Source of the DNA: Pelagibius sp.
Lineage (GTDB): Bacteria; Pseudomonadota; Alphaproteobacteria; Kiloniellales; Kiloniellaceae
DNA: 64,000 nt
Direction of reading: 5' to 3'
NCBI RefSeq assembly: GCF_028289705.1
Contig: NZ_JANQOI010000087.1
Location: forward strand, 1 to 64,000
The notes below the pieces were generated by a model. It saw nothing but the letters and a program-made list of their open reading frames with translations, made no database searches and was not told where the DNA came from. Each line of letters starts with the position of its first letter. Position 1 is the stretch's first letter. Position numbers and translations under genes: made by a program. Positions 52,105 through 62,306 of this stretch are shown here, in pieces.

Positions 52105-52407
52105 GGCTCGCCTCTTATGGCAGATCGAAGGGTCGGTGCGGGCGCCGGCGCCAGCGCGGACAGAATTCACAAGGCTCTCGATACCGAACGCCAGAGTAGC
52201 GGGCTTGTCGGCCGGCAGCAATTTCCGAGGGACGGGCCCCCCGCGACAGCGGCCCCGGCGGCACGAACCTGAACCGCTGCCTTCCGGACACGGCCACCCT
52301 TGCCCTCAGACACGATGTGTTCCAAAATTGTCTCAACAGCAAACAGCGGCACCAGATCCGCTCAAAGACACGAAGTGTCCAATAAGACAAGCAGGGAAGA
52401 GGAAATC
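52105..52407. promoter_or_regulatory. Divergent promoter region with repeated operator-like motif
   Basis: This 303-bp gap has no gene. Two similar motifs lie before the importer: AGACACGATGTGTTCCAA (52308-52325) and AGACACGAAGTGTCCAA (52366-52382), the second being a clean GACAC-3-GTGTC inverted repeat. Centres are about 58 bp apart. They are probably binding sites of an unidentified regulator of the downstream transporter operon. Confidence 0.5.
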
Positions 52408-53997
52408 ATGACAGATTTGAGTCAATTGGAACGCCTGCTCCGGGTGGGCGGGGTGAGCCGCCGTGACTTTCTGAAGCAGGCCACGGCGCTCGGCATTACC
52501 GCTGCCGTCGCGACCTCGGCGGCCAACCGTGTCGCCCATGCGGCGACCCCGAAAAAGGGCGGCCGCCTGCGGCTCGGCATCGGCCACGGCTCCACCACCG
52601 ATACGCTGGATCCGGCGACCTACGAAAACCTCTACATGCAGGTCCTGGGCGGCGCCGTCCACGGCAAGCTGACGGAGGTCGGCAACAGCGGCGACATCAC
52701 GCCCGAGCTCGCGGAATCCTGGGAGCCGTCTGCGGATGCCCGGCAGTGGCGCTTCAAGCTGCGCCAGGGCGTTGAGTTCCACAACGGCAAGACCCTGGAG
52801 GCCGAGGACGTCATCGCCTCCATGAACCATCACCGTGGCGAAGACTCGAAGTCGGCGGCGAAGCCCATCGTCGATCCCATCGAGACCATCGAGGCCGACG
52901 GCAAGGACACGGTGGTCTTTGCCCTGAAGTCCGGCAACGCCGACTTCCCCTTCATCGTCAGCGACTATCACCTGGCGATCATGCCCTCCAAGGACGGCGA
53001 GATCGACGCGACGGCCGGCGCCGGCACCGGCGGCTACAGCATCGAGAGCTACGATCCCGGCGTGCGCACTGCGCTGAAGCGCTTCCCCAACTACTGGAAG
53101 TCCAACCGGGCGCACTTCGACGAAGCGGAGTTGCTGGCCATCGTCGACGTCACGGCACGGACCAACGCGCTCACCACCGGTGAGATCGACGCCATGGACC
53201 GGGTCGACATCAAGACCGCCCATCTGCTGGCGCGCAACCCCAACGTCAACATCGTCGAGACCAGCGGCACTGCGCACTACACCTTTGCCATGCGCACCGA
53301 CACGCCGCCCTTCGACAACAACGACGTGCGGCTGGCGCTGAAGCACGCCCTCGACCGCAAAGCGATGCTGAAGACCGTGCTGCGCGGCCACGGCGTGGAG
53401 GGCAACGACCATCCCATCGGCCGCTCCAACCGCTATCACGCGGGCGATCTGCCGCAGCGCGAGTACGATGTCGACAAGGCCAAGTTCCACCTGAAGAAGG
53501 CGGGGCTCAGCAGCCTCGCCGTGGATCTCAGCGCCGCCGACGCCGCCTTCCCGGGGGCTGTCGACGCGGCGGTGCTCTATAAGGAGCATGCGGCCAAGGC
53601 CGGCATCGACATCAACGTGGTGCGGGAGCCCAACGACGGCTATTGGTCCAACGTCTGGCTGAAGAAGCCCTGGTGCGCAGTCTACTGGGGCGGCCGGCCG
53701 ACGGAAGACTGGATGTTCTCCACCGCCTATGCCGCCGGGGCGCCCTGGAACGACACCTATTGGGAGCACGCGCGCTTCAATGACCTGCTGATTCAGGCGC
53801 GGGCGGAGCTCGACGAGGCCAAACGCCGCGAGATGTATCACGAGATGCAGACGCTGGTGCGCGACGAAGGCGGTGTCGTCGTACCCATGTTCAACAACTA
53901 CGTCATGGGCCTTTCCAAGAAACTTGCCCACGAGGAAATGGGGGCCAATTGGGGCTTCGACGGCTTCCGCGCCGTCGAGCGCTGGTGGTTCGCCTGA
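52408..53997 (+). CDS. Peptide-type ABC transporter substrate-binding protein (Tat signal)
   Basis: ATG 52408 (AGAGGAAA upstream) gives 529 residues. A strong twin-arginine signal SRRDFLKQATALG lies at about residues 17-29, followed by cleavage near AHAATPKKGG. The rest is a family 5 DppA-like binding protein (DTLDPATYENLYMQV, KLRQGVEFHNGKTLEAEDVI). Tat export of this family is known in proteobacteria. It heads a five-gene operon ending with a 2-oxoglutarate dioxygenase, which suggests a quaternary amine or similar ligand rather than a peptide; that is inference. Confidence 0.92.
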   Translation: MTDLSQLERLLRVGGVSRRDFLKQATALGITAAVATSAANRVAHAATPKKGGRLRLGIGHGSTTDTLDPATYENLYMQVLGGAVHGKLTEVGNSGDITPELAESWEPSADARQWRFKLRQGVEFHNGKTLEAEDVIASMNHHRGEDSKSAAKPIVDPIETIEADGKDTVVFALKSGNADFPFIVSDYHLAIMPSKDGEIDATAGAGTGGYSIESYDPGVRTALKRFPNYWKSNRAHFDEAELLAIVDVTARTNALTTGEIDAMDRVDIKTAHLLARNPNVNIVETSGTAHYTFAMRTDTPPFDNNDVRLALKHALDRKAMLKTVLRGHGVEGNDHPIGRSNRYHAGDLPQREYDVDKAKFHLKKAGLSSLAVDLSAADAAFPGAVDAAVLYKEHAAKAGIDINVVREPNDGYWSNVWLKKPWCAVYWGGRPTEDWMFSTAYAAGAPWNDTYWEHARFNDLLIQARAELDEAKRREMYHEMQTLVRDEGGVVVPMFNNYVMGLSKKLAHEEMGANWGFDGFRAVERWWFA

Positions 53998-54030
53998 TCG
54001 GCGCTGCATCGTCTGTGCCGATGACCCAGC

Positions 54031-54987
54031 ATGTATAAGATCGTAAAGATGGTGGCCCAGCGCTTGGCGCTGGGCCTCGTCACCCTGTTCGTGGTGTCGC
54101 TGATCATTTTCCTCGGCGTCGAGTTGCTGCCGGGGGATCTGGCCCAGGAGATTCTGGGCCGCTCGGCGACGGAGGAGACCGTGGCCGCGTTCCGCCGGGA
54201 TCTCGGCCTCGACCTCCCGCCGCATACCCGCTACATCGAGTGGCTGGCCGGAATCGTCCAGGGCGACTTCGGCCGCTCGCTGGCCAGCCAGCGGGAGATT
54301 TCCGAGCTCATCGGCGTGCGGCTGCAGAACACCCTGTTCCTGGCCGCGCTGGCGGCCATCATCTCGGTGCCGCTCGCCCTGTTCCTGGGCGTGATGGCGG
54401 CGCTCTATCGCAACAGCGTCTATGACCGGGCAGTGAACGTGGTGAGCCTCTCCGCGGTCTCCTTTCCCGAGTTCTTCATCGCCTACATCCTGATCCTCTA
54501 CCTCGCGGTCAAGTTTCCCTGGTTCCCCAGCCTGGCGAATGTCGATCCGACGACGCCGCTGATGGAGCGCGCCTACCGCAGCTTCCTGCCGGCGCTGACC
54601 CTGACCCTGGTGGTGGTGGCCCAGATGATGCGCATGACCCGGGCGGCCATCATCAATCTCCTGGCCAGCCCCTACATCGAGATGGCCAACCTGAAGGGGC
54701 TCTCGCGCTCCCGGGTGATCCTCTATCACGCGCTGCCGAACGCCTGGGCGCCGATCATCAACGTGATCGTCCTCAGCCTCGCCTACCTGATCGTCGGCGT
54801 GGTGGTGGTGGAGGTGGTCTTCATCTATCCGGGCCTCGGTCAGCTCATCGTGGATTCCGTGCGTACCCGCGACATCCCGGTGGTGCAGGCCTGCAGCCTG
54901 ATCTTCGCCGCCACTTACATCCTGCTGAACCTGACGGCCGACGTGCTGACCATTCTCACCAACCCCAGACTGCTGCACCCGAAATGA
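54031..54987 (+). CDS. Peptide-type ABC transporter permease (DppB family)
   Basis: The 318-residue permease begins MYKIVKMVAQRLALGLVTLFVV and has the DppB loop YIEMANLKGLSRSRVILYHALPN and the C-terminal LTADVLTILTNPRLLH. It lies 33 bp after the binding-protein stop and overlaps the next permease by 4 bp. Six helices are expected. Confidence 0.93.
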   Translation: MYKIVKMVAQRLALGLVTLFVVSLIIFLGVELLPGDLAQEILGRSATEETVAAFRRDLGLDLPPHTRYIEWLAGIVQGDFGRSLASQREISELIGVRLQNTLFLAALAAIISVPLALFLGVMAALYRNSVYDRAVNVVSLSAVSFPEFFIAYILILYLAVKFPWFPSLANVDPTTPLMERAYRSFLPALTLTLVVVAQMMRMTRAAIINLLASPYIEMANLKGLSRSRVILYHALPNAWAPIINVIVLSLAYLIVGVVVVEVVFIYPGLGQLIVDSVRTRDIPVVQACSLIFAATYILLNLTADVLTILTNPRLLHPK

Positions 54988-55892
54988 CCGAGCGCACCGA
55001 AACAGACTCGAGCCTCTCGGCCAGCGAAGCCTTCGTTCCGGCGGTCCGTGCGGGCATCTGGAGCGTGGTGGGGCGGGAGCTCTGGAAGGCGCCCTTCAGT
55101 GCCAAGTTCGGCCTCCTGGTGGTGGTCGCCTATGTCGTCGTCGCCGTCTTCGCGCCGGTGCTCGCGCCCTTCGGCGAGTCGGAAATCGTCGGCAGCGAGT
55201 ACGAGCCCTGGAGCGAGGACTTCCTGCTGGGCACCGACAACCTCGGCCGCGATATGCTCACCCGGCTGATCTACGGTGCGCGCAACACCATCGGCATCGC
55301 CTTCGTCACCACCTGCCTGGCCTTTCTGATCGGCGGATTCGGCGGCATCCTCGCGGCGATCCTCGGCGGCTGGACCGATCAGTTGCTGAGCCGTCTGGTG
55401 GACGTCCTGATGGCGATCCCGCAGCTCATCTTCGCGCTACTGCTGCTGACCATCGTGGGGACCTCGGTGCCGGCCCTGGTGGGCATCATCGCGGTGCTCG
55501 ACTCCACCCGGGTCTATCGCCTGGCGCGGGCGGTCAGCATGAACGTGGTGGTCATGGATTTCGTCGAGGCGTCGCGGCTGCGCGGGGAGGGCATCGTCTG
55601 GATCGCCACCCGCGAGGTGCTGCCCAACATCCTGCCGCCGCTGGCCGCCGAGTTCGGCCTGCGCTTCTGCTTCGTGTTCCTGCTGATCAGCGCTCTCAGC
55701 TTCCTGGGCCTCGGCATTCAACCGCCGACGGCGGACTGGGGCTCCATGGTGCGCGACAACGCGACGCTCATCACCTACAGCGACATCACGCCGCTGTTGC
55801 CGGCCGCCGCCATCGCCCTGCTGACGGTGGGCGTCAACTTCGTCGTCGACTGGTTCCTTCACAAATCGAGCGGGCTGCGTGATGACCACTGA
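54984..55892 (+). CDS. Peptide-type ABC transporter permease (DppC family)
   Basis: The 302-residue permease has a longer hydrophilic N-terminus, then LLGTDNLGRDMLTRLIYGAR, the EAA-like VVMDFVEASRLRGEGIVWIATREVLPN (cited in part) and LSFLGLGIQPPTADWG, all DppC features. It overlaps the DppB-like gene by 4 bp and the double ATPase by about 11 bp. Confidence 0.93.
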   Translation: MTERTETDSSLSASEAFVPAVRAGIWSVVGRELWKAPFSAKFGLLVVVAYVVVAVFAPVLAPFGESEIVGSEYEPWSEDFLLGTDNLGRDMLTRLIYGARNTIGIAFVTTCLAFLIGGFGGILAAILGGWTDQLLSRLVDVLMAIPQLIFALLLLTIVGTSVPALVGIIAVLDSTRVYRLARAVSMNVVVMDFVEASRLRGEGIVWIATREVLPNILPPLAAEFGLRFCFVFLLISALSFLGLGIQPPTADWGSMVRDNATLITYSDITPLLPAAAIALLTVGVNFVVDWFLHKSSGLRDDH

Positions 55893-57579
55893 GACGGGGA
55901 CCACTGAGAGGGGGGCCGCCAACGGCGGCGGCGATGTCCTCCTGGAGATGCGCGGCCTGCGCATCGAGGGGCAGAGCGACGAGCAGTGGAGCGACATCGT
56001 CAAAGGGCTGGACCTGACTTTGCGGCGCGGCGAGGTGCTGGGCCTGATCGGCGAGTCCGGTGCCGGCAAATCGACCATGGGCCTTGCCGCCATGGGCTAC
56101 GCGCGCCCGGGCTGCCGCATTTCCGGCGGCTCCATCCTCTTCGACGGCATGGACCTGATGACCGCCAGCGAGGATCAGAAGCGCAGCCTGCGCGGTGCGC
56201 GCATCGCCTATGTCGCGCAGAGCGCGGCGGCCTCCTTCAACCCGGCCCACAAGCTGATCGAGCAGTATGCCGAGATGCCCGTGCGCCATGGGCTCAAGTC
56301 CAGGACCGAGGCCAATGCCGATGCCGTCGAGCTCTTCGGGCGGCTGCGCCTGCCCGATCCCGAGGGCATCGGTTTCCGCTATCCCCATCAGGTCTCCGGC
56401 GGCCAGCTTCAGCGCGCCATGACGGCCATGGCCATGTCCTGCCGGCCCGATCTGATCATCTTCGACGAGCCGACCACCGCCCTCGACGTCACCACCCAGA
56501 TCGAGGTCCTGGCGACCATCCGCGACATCGTCGACCAGTTCAACACGGCGGCCATCTACATCACCCACGATCTGGCGGTGGTGGCCCAGATGGCTGACCG
56601 CATCATGGTCCTGCGCTATGGCGAGCTGGTGGAGGAGGCGGAGACCCGGCGCATGCTCTCGGCCCCGACCCAGGACTACACCAAGTCGCTCTGGGCCGTG
56701 CGCTCCTTCCAGAAACAAGCGGTGATGGCGCCGGAGGAAGCGACGCCGCTGGTCAAGGTGGACCATGTGACCGCCGCTTATGGCGATACCCCGGTGCTCC
56801 ACGACATCTCCTTCGAGATTCACCGCGGCCGCACGGTCGCCGTGGTCGGCGAGTCGGGCAGTGGCAAGAGCACGACCGCGCGGGTGATCACCGGCCTGCT
56901 GCCGCCGGTGAGCGGACAGGTGCTGTTCGACGGCAAGCCCTTGCCCGGCGACTACCGCCAGCGCAGCAAGGACCAGCTCCGCCACGCCCAGATGATCTAT
57001 CAGATGCCGGACACGGCGATCAATCCGCGCCAGCGGGTGCGCGACATCATCGGCCGGCCGCTTTCGTTCTATCTGGGCTTGAACGGCCGCGAGCGCGAGC
57101 AGCGGGTGCGCGGCCTGCTGGAGATGATCGAGCTCGATCCCGATGCCTTCATCGATCGCTTCCCCGGGGAGCTTTCCGGCGGCCAGAAGCAGCGCATCTG
57201 CATCGCCCGCGCCCTGGCGGCGGAGCCGGCCTTCATCATCTGCGACGAGGTGACCTCGGCCCTCGACCAGTTGGTGGCGGAGGGTATTCTCAAGCTGCTG
57301 GACCGCATCCAGCGGGAGCTCAATCTCGCCTACATGTTCATCACCCACGACATCGCGACCGTGCGCGCGGTCTCTGACGAGGTGATCGTCATGTACCAGG
57401 GCCGCATCGTGGAGCAGGGGCCGAAAGACGAGATGTTCACCCCGCCGCACCACGACTACACCGACCTGCTGCTCTCCTCGGTCCCGGAGATGGACCCGGA
57501 CTGGCTCGATACACTGCTGGCCGAGCGCGCCGCCCGCAAGGAGCGCGGTGAAAGCGTCATGGCCAGCGGAGATCAATAG
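55882..57579 (+). CDS. Peptide-type ABC transporter double ATPase (DppD-DppF fusion)
   Basis: The 565-residue protein carries two complete ATPase domains. The first has Walker A GESGAGKST, signature VSGGQLQRAMT and Walker [13 protein letters not shown]. The second, from about residue 290, has [24 protein letters not shown] and IICDEVTSALD. Both retain the catalytic Glu and a His in THD. The start is ATG 55882 (a GTG one codon earlier is possible). The last part lacks the cysteine-rich oligopeptide tail. It supplies both ATPase sites of the importer. Confidence 0.92.
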   Translation: MTTETGTTERGAANGGGDVLLEMRGLRIEGQSDEQWSDIVKGLDLTLRRGEVLGLIGESGAGKSTMGLAAMGYARPGCRISGGSILFDGMDLMTASEDQKRSLRGARIAYVAQSAAASFNPAHKLIEQYAEMPVRHGLKSRTEANADAVELFGRLRLPDPEGIGFRYPHQVSGGQLQRAMTAMAMSCRPDLIIFDEPTTALDVTTQIEVLATIRDIVDQFNTAAIYITHDLAVVAQMADRIMVLRYGELVEEAETRRMLSAPTQDYTKSLWAVRSFQKQAVMAPEEATPLVKVDHVTAAYGDTPVLHDISFEIHRGRTVAVVGESGSGKSTTARVITGLLPPVSGQVLFDGKPLPGDYRQRSKDQLRHAQMIYQMPDTAINPRQRVRDIIGRPLSFYLGLNGREREQRVRGLLEMIELDPDAFIDRFPGELSGGQKQRICIARALAAEPAFIICDEVTSALDQLVAEGILKLLDRIQRELNLAYMFITHDIATVRAVSDEVIVMYQGRIVEQGPKDEMFTPPHHDYTDLLLSSVPEMDPDWLDTLLAERAARKERGESVMASGDQ

Positions 57580-57627
57580 AGGTTCCCGCAGGCAGCCACT
57601 CACGTCAGGATGCGTGGTCAGGTGTGA

Positions 57628-58794
<1,167 letters not shown>

Positions 58795-58803
58795 GGCGCC
58801 ACC

Positions 58804-59547
58804 CTATCGATAATCCGGATTGGCGTAATCGAAGCGGCAGCCGGCATCCCAGGCGGAGCGCTGGTTGCCGTGGGCGGGGAAGCCGCCGGCATCCACCAAC
58901 ATGCGCGCGCTGTGCAGCAGGTTCCAGGTCATGAAGGTGGTGTTGCGGTTGGTGAAGTCGTTCTCCGGCCCGCCGGAGCCCGCATCGAGGTAGGAGGGGC
59001 CGGGCCCGGCCTCGCCGATCCAGCCGGCATCGGCCTGGGGCGGGATCACGTAACCCAGATGCTGCAGCGAATAGAGGATGTTCATGGAACAGTGCTTCAC
59101 GCCGTCCTCGTTGCCGGTCACCAGACAGCCGCCGACCTTGCCGTAATAGGCGTACTGGCCCTGGTCGTTGAGGTCACCGGAGTTGGCATAGAGCCGTTCG
59201 ATGACCTTGGTGCAGACGGAAGACTTCTCGCCCAGCCAGATCGGCGTGGTGATGACCAGGATGTGGGCGGCCTTCACCTTCTCGTAGATCGGCGGCCAAT
59301 CGTCCTTGGGCCAGCCGTGCTGGGTCATGTCCGGCCAGACGCCGTAGGCGATGTCGTGGTCGACGGCCCGCACCACGTCCACGCTGACACCGTTCTTTTC
59401 CATGATGGCCTGGGCGATGCGCACCAGACCGTCGGTGTGCGAGACTTCCGGGGAGCGCTTCAGAGTGCAGTTGATGAAGAGGGCCTTCAAGTCTGAGAAG
59501 TCCCACTTGCTTTCACTGCACCAGCGTTCCTGCTGTTCGTTGAGCAT
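58804..59547 (-). CDS. Flavodoxin-like NAD(P)H-dependent oxidoreductase
   Basis: The 247-residue protein has the flavodoxin-like fold of NADPH-dependent FMN reductases: LKALFINCTLKRSPEVSHTDGL as the phosphate loop and VITTPIWLGEKSSVCTKVIERL. The conserved GGCLVTGNEDG segment is typical of this bacterial group. It is probably an FMN quinone or flavin reductase. It is convergent with the dioxygenase (9 bp) and lies 88 bp downstream of the antiporter gene. Confidence 0.83.
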   Translation of the reverse strand: MLNEQQERWCSESKWDFSDLKALFINCTLKRSPEVSHTDGLVRIAQAIMEKNGVSVDVVRAVDHDIAYGVWPDMTQHGWPKDDWPPIYEKVKAAHILVITTPIWLGEKSSVCTKVIERLYANSGDLNDQGQYAYYGKVGGCLVTGNEDGVKHCSMNILYSLQHLGYVIPPQADAGWIGEAGPGPSYLDAGSGGPENDFTNRNTTFMTWNLLHSARMLVDAGGFPAHGNQRSAWDAGCRFDYANPDYR

Positions 59548-59635
59548 CTTGTTTCCTTTCAGATTGATTGTTCGTGTGGAGCGTTCGCCTGCCCTCGACG
59601 TGTCGAGAGCGGTTTCAAGGTCGATCAGGATTCGC

Positions 59636-60904
59636 TTATGATCCGCCGCGCGTCGGCATCTCGCTCACGGTCTTGGCTTCCTCGCAGCGGCCCATGGTGT
59701 CGGCCAGCGACCCATACCAGCGTGCGCCCGGGGCCGCGGTCACGCCGTGAAGCAGGATAGAGGCGGTGACCGTCACAATTGTGACGACCAGGATGGTCTC
59801 CTGGCCGCCGGTATCCGTCTCCTCGAGGATCAGCAGCGCGAAGAGAATGGAGGCGAGACCGCGCGGCCCGAACCAGCCGAGAAAGGCCACCGTGGGCGAC
59901 TTGATGCCGGTCCCGGCCATGCTGACGGCGACCGGAAGCATGCGCACGAGGGTGAGGCTGAGGCCGGCATAGACAAGCACACTCCAGGTCAGGCCACCGG
60001 CGGCCTCGGGCAGGATCGCTGCGCCGAAGATCAGGAATGTGAGGAGGGTGAGAAGCTGACCCTCCGCTTCGGCAAACTCGAAGAGAAAGCCGCAGCGCCC
60101 GCGAACCTGGTTGCCGAAGACGATCCCCGCGGTGAAGGCGGCGATGAAGCCGTTGCCCTCGATCAGTTCGGCCCCGGCGAAGGCCATCAGGGCGACGCCC
60201 AGGATGGCCGGGCCCTCGAAGCTTTCGCTCATCCAGCCCCGGGTGACGGCTCGGTCGATCAGCCAGGCGCCGAGGCCTCCGACAACGACACCCGCCAAGG
60301 GGCCTAGGAGGATCTGCTTGGCGCCGAAGACCAGCCAGCTCTGATCTGCGCCTGCGCCGTGGAATTCGCTGGCTAGGCTGGCGAAGAGCAGCACCAGGGG
60401 CAGGGCAATGCCGTCGTTGAGGCCGCTTTCGATGTTGAGCGCCTGACGGATACGCACCGGAACCCGGGGGTTGGAGACCACCGCCTGGCCGAGGGCGGCA
60501 TCGGTGGGCGCCAGGATCGCCGCCAGCAGCGCGGCCTCCCAGAACGTCAGGCCCAGCGGCAGGAGCAGGGCGGCTGCCGCGCCGGCGGCAATGGTCAGCG
60601 GCATGCCCAGCAGCAGCAGGCGGACGGGCAGGTTGTGGTCGCGCCGCACCTGGCGAAGGTCGATCCGCGCCGCATCGGAAAACAGCACCAGGACGAGGGT
60701 GAGCTCGGCGAGCCCATGGATGAAGCCGTGGCCGACGTCGAGGTCCGCCAGCCCGAGCCCGGCGTGCCCGATCACCAGGCCGAAAGCGGCGAAGACCATG
60801 GGGGCGGTGATCACCGTGGCCTGCAGACGCTTGGAGATCAGGCTGAACAGGACAACGCCACCGGCGATGACCGCAAAGCCCAGTGTATCCACGGCGCCCC
60901 CCAA
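59636..60904 (-). CDS. Na+/H+ antiporter (CPA1/NhaP-like)
   Basis: The 422-residue protein has about 12 hydrophobic helices. CPA1 features are LAPTDAALGQAVV near residue 135, ALNIESGLNDGIALPLVLL with the conserved Asp, and GWFGPRGLASILFALLI. It exchanges a monovalent cation for protons at the inner membrane. A longer frame at 59625-60911 on the same strand is an arginine-rich shadow and is rejected. It is divergent from the alternative oxidase gene. Confidence 0.92.
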   Translation of the reverse strand: MGGAVDTLGFAVIAGGVVLFSLISKRLQATVITAPMVFAAFGLVIGHAGLGLADLDVGHGFIHGLAELTLVLVLFSDAARIDLRQVRRDHNLPVRLLLLGMPLTIAAGAAAALLLPLGLTFWEAALLAAILAPTDAALGQAVVSNPRVPVRIRQALNIESGLNDGIALPLVLLFASLASEFHGAGADQSWLVFGAKQILLGPLAGVVVGGLGAWLIDRAVTRGWMSESFEGPAILGVALMAFAGAELIEGNGFIAAFTAGIVFGNQVRGRCGFLFEFAEAEGQLLTLLTFLIFGAAILPEAAGGLTWSVLVYAGLSLTLVRMLPVAVSMAGTGIKSPTVAFLGWFGPRGLASILFALLILEETDTGGQETILVVTIVTVTASILLHGVTAAPGARWYGSLADTMGRCEEAKTVSEMPTRGGS

Positions 60905-61076
60905 TTCTCATGTCGACTCAATGCTGCGGTCCGCCATCATGATCCAAAGCCGCGCCGTCGGGCAACTTGGGACCGCGGCGGGCGCCTCTCCCGGGACCTT
61001 CGATGCATTGCGACCGGCGGGGTTACGGGGCGGGCCATCGCGCCGGGTTTCCGACCTCCCGCGTTCTCTTCTATAA

Positions 61077-61142
61077 AAGATGTATTTTAGGTATTGCTTT
61101 TGGCTGCCAGTGCTCCATATAATAGGTATTGAAGATGCTTCT
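61077..61142 (+). promoter_or_regulatory. Alternative oxidase promoter with NsrR-like half sites
   Basis: TATAAT at 61118-61123 is a perfect -10 box with a weak -35 TTGCTT (61094-61099) 18 bp upstream. AAGATGTATTT (61077-61087) matches the NsrR half-site AAGATGYATTT fully, and AAGATGCTTCT (61132-61142) matches at 9 of 11 positions near the expected transcription start. The right-hand partner halves of the full palindrome are poor. NO-responsive repression fits the downstream genes. Confidence 0.5.
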
Positions 61143-61163
61143 TTGGGGACAAGGGGACGAGCG

Positions 61164-61847
61164 ATGACCCAGAACATCCGGGACCGGGCAGCCACCGGCA
61201 TCCACCACCACCATGCACCCGCTGATTTCGGCGACCGGATCGCCGCCGGCTTCGTGAAGAGCCTGCGTTTCGTCGCCGACCGCTTCTTCGCCGGCCGTTA
61301 CGGCCACCGGGCAGTGGTCCTGGAAACCGTAGCGGCGGTGCCCGGGATGGTCGGTGGCCTGCTGCAGCACCTGAAGGCGTTGCGCCACATCCGCGACGAC
61401 CAGGGCTGGATCCGCGAGCTTCTGGACGAGGCCGAGAACGAGCGTATGCACCTGATGACCTTCGTTCAGATCGCCCAGCCCACCATGCTGGAACGGGTGG
61501 TGATCATGGTCACCCAGGCGGTGTTCTATAACTTCTACTTCTTTCTTTATCTCGTCTCGCCGAAGGTCGCCCACCGCGTCGTCGGCTATTTCGAGGAGGA
61601 GGCGGTGGTGAGCTACACCCACTACCTGGAAGAGATCGATGCCGGGCGTCACGCGAATCCGCTCGCCCCACAACTCGCCATCGACTATTGGGGCTTGCCG
61701 GCCGACGCGCGGCTGCGCGACGTGGTCCTGGCGGTGCGTGCGGACGAGGTCGGTCACCGCGACCGCAATCATGGTTTCGCCAACGCCCTCGGCCGCGGCG
61801 AGAATCCGGCGGATGTCCTCGGCGGCCTGCCAGCCGGGCGGGGCTGA
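61164..61847 (+). CDS. aox: Alternative oxidase (cyanide- and NO-resistant ubiquinol oxidase)
   Basis: ATG 61164 gives 227 residues. All four di-iron motifs are present: LETVAAVPGM with Glu54, ENERMHL with Glu93 and His96, FEEEAVVSYTHYLEE with Glu145 or neighbour, and RADEVGHRDRNH with Glu195 and His198. AOX oxidises ubiquinol and reduces oxygen to water at the membrane without pumping protons, and it resists NO and cyanide. A GGGGACGAG box precedes the start. It is shorter than plant AOX, as is usual in bacteria. The next gene, 25 bp on, is a truncated haemoglobin. Confidence 0.93.
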   Translation: MTQNIRDRAATGIHHHHAPADFGDRIAAGFVKSLRFVADRFFAGRYGHRAVVLETVAAVPGMVGGLLQHLKALRHIRDDQGWIRELLDEAENERMHLMTFVQIAQPTMLERVVIMVTQAVFYNFYFFLYLVSPKVAHRVVGYFEEEAVVSYTHYLEEIDAGRHANPLAPQLAIDYWGLPADARLRDVVLAVRADEVGHRDRNHGFANALGRGENPADVLGGLPAGRG

Positions 61848-61871
61848 CCGGACCGGATCGGGGCCATTTCG

Positions 61872-62306
61872 ATGACGGTCGAGACAGTCGGTGGCGCCCC
61901 CCGGCCGCTCCATCCGGAGATCGACGAGGCGATGATCGAGCGGCTGGTGCGCCATTTCTACGCCAGGATACGGCGGACTCCGGACCTGGGCCCGATCTTC
62001 GAAGCGGTGGTTCAGGATCGTTGGGAGCCGCACCTGCGGATCATGATGGACTTCTGGTCCTCGGTGATGCTGATGAGCGGGCGCTTCAAGGGCCAGCCGA
62101 TGCAGAGGCATCAGGCCTTGCGGGCCCTGCGGCCGGAGCACTTCCAGACCTGGCTGGCGCTGTTTAGCAGCAGCGCGAATGAGATCTGCCCGCCGGATAT
62201 CGCCGCGCTGTTTGTGGACCGCGCCGAGCGCATCGCCCGGAGCCTGCAACTCGGCATGTTCGGCCCCCCGGAACTGAGCCTCGCGCGACGAAAGGAGGCG
62301 CCGTGA
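61872..62306 (+). CDS. Group III truncated haemoglobin
   Basis: The 144-residue protein matches group III truncated globins: the N-terminal MIERLVRHFYARIRRTPDLGPIF helix with RFYARIR-like B-helix, FWSSVMLMSGRFKGQPMQRH, the proximal His in LRPEHFQTWLALF and the C-terminal AERIARSLQLGMFG. It binds haem and probably O2 or NO. It starts 25 bp after the AOX stop and overlaps the DUF1971 gene by 4 bp, so the three are one unit. NO detoxification or sensing is inferred. Confidence 0.92.
   Translation: MTVETVGGAPRPLHPEIDEAMIERLVRHFYARIRRTPDLGPIFEAVVQDRWEPHLRIMMDFWSSVMLMSGRFKGQPMQRHQALRALRPEHFQTWLALFSSSANEICPPDIAALFVDRAERIARSLQLGMFGPPELSLARRKEAP

Noticed and set aside
52333..54978. Minus-strand open frame of 881 codons
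   Set aside because: It is antisense to the Tat binding protein and the DppB-like permease, whose protein families are unmistakable.
59625..60911. Same-strand 428-codon frame overlapping the antiporter
   Set aside because: It is arginine- and proline-rich with no hydrophobic pattern; the 59636-60904 frame encodes a clear CPA1 antiporter.
61077..61105. Full NsrR palindrome
   Set aside because: The left half matches but the right half matches poorly, so only half-sites are claimed.
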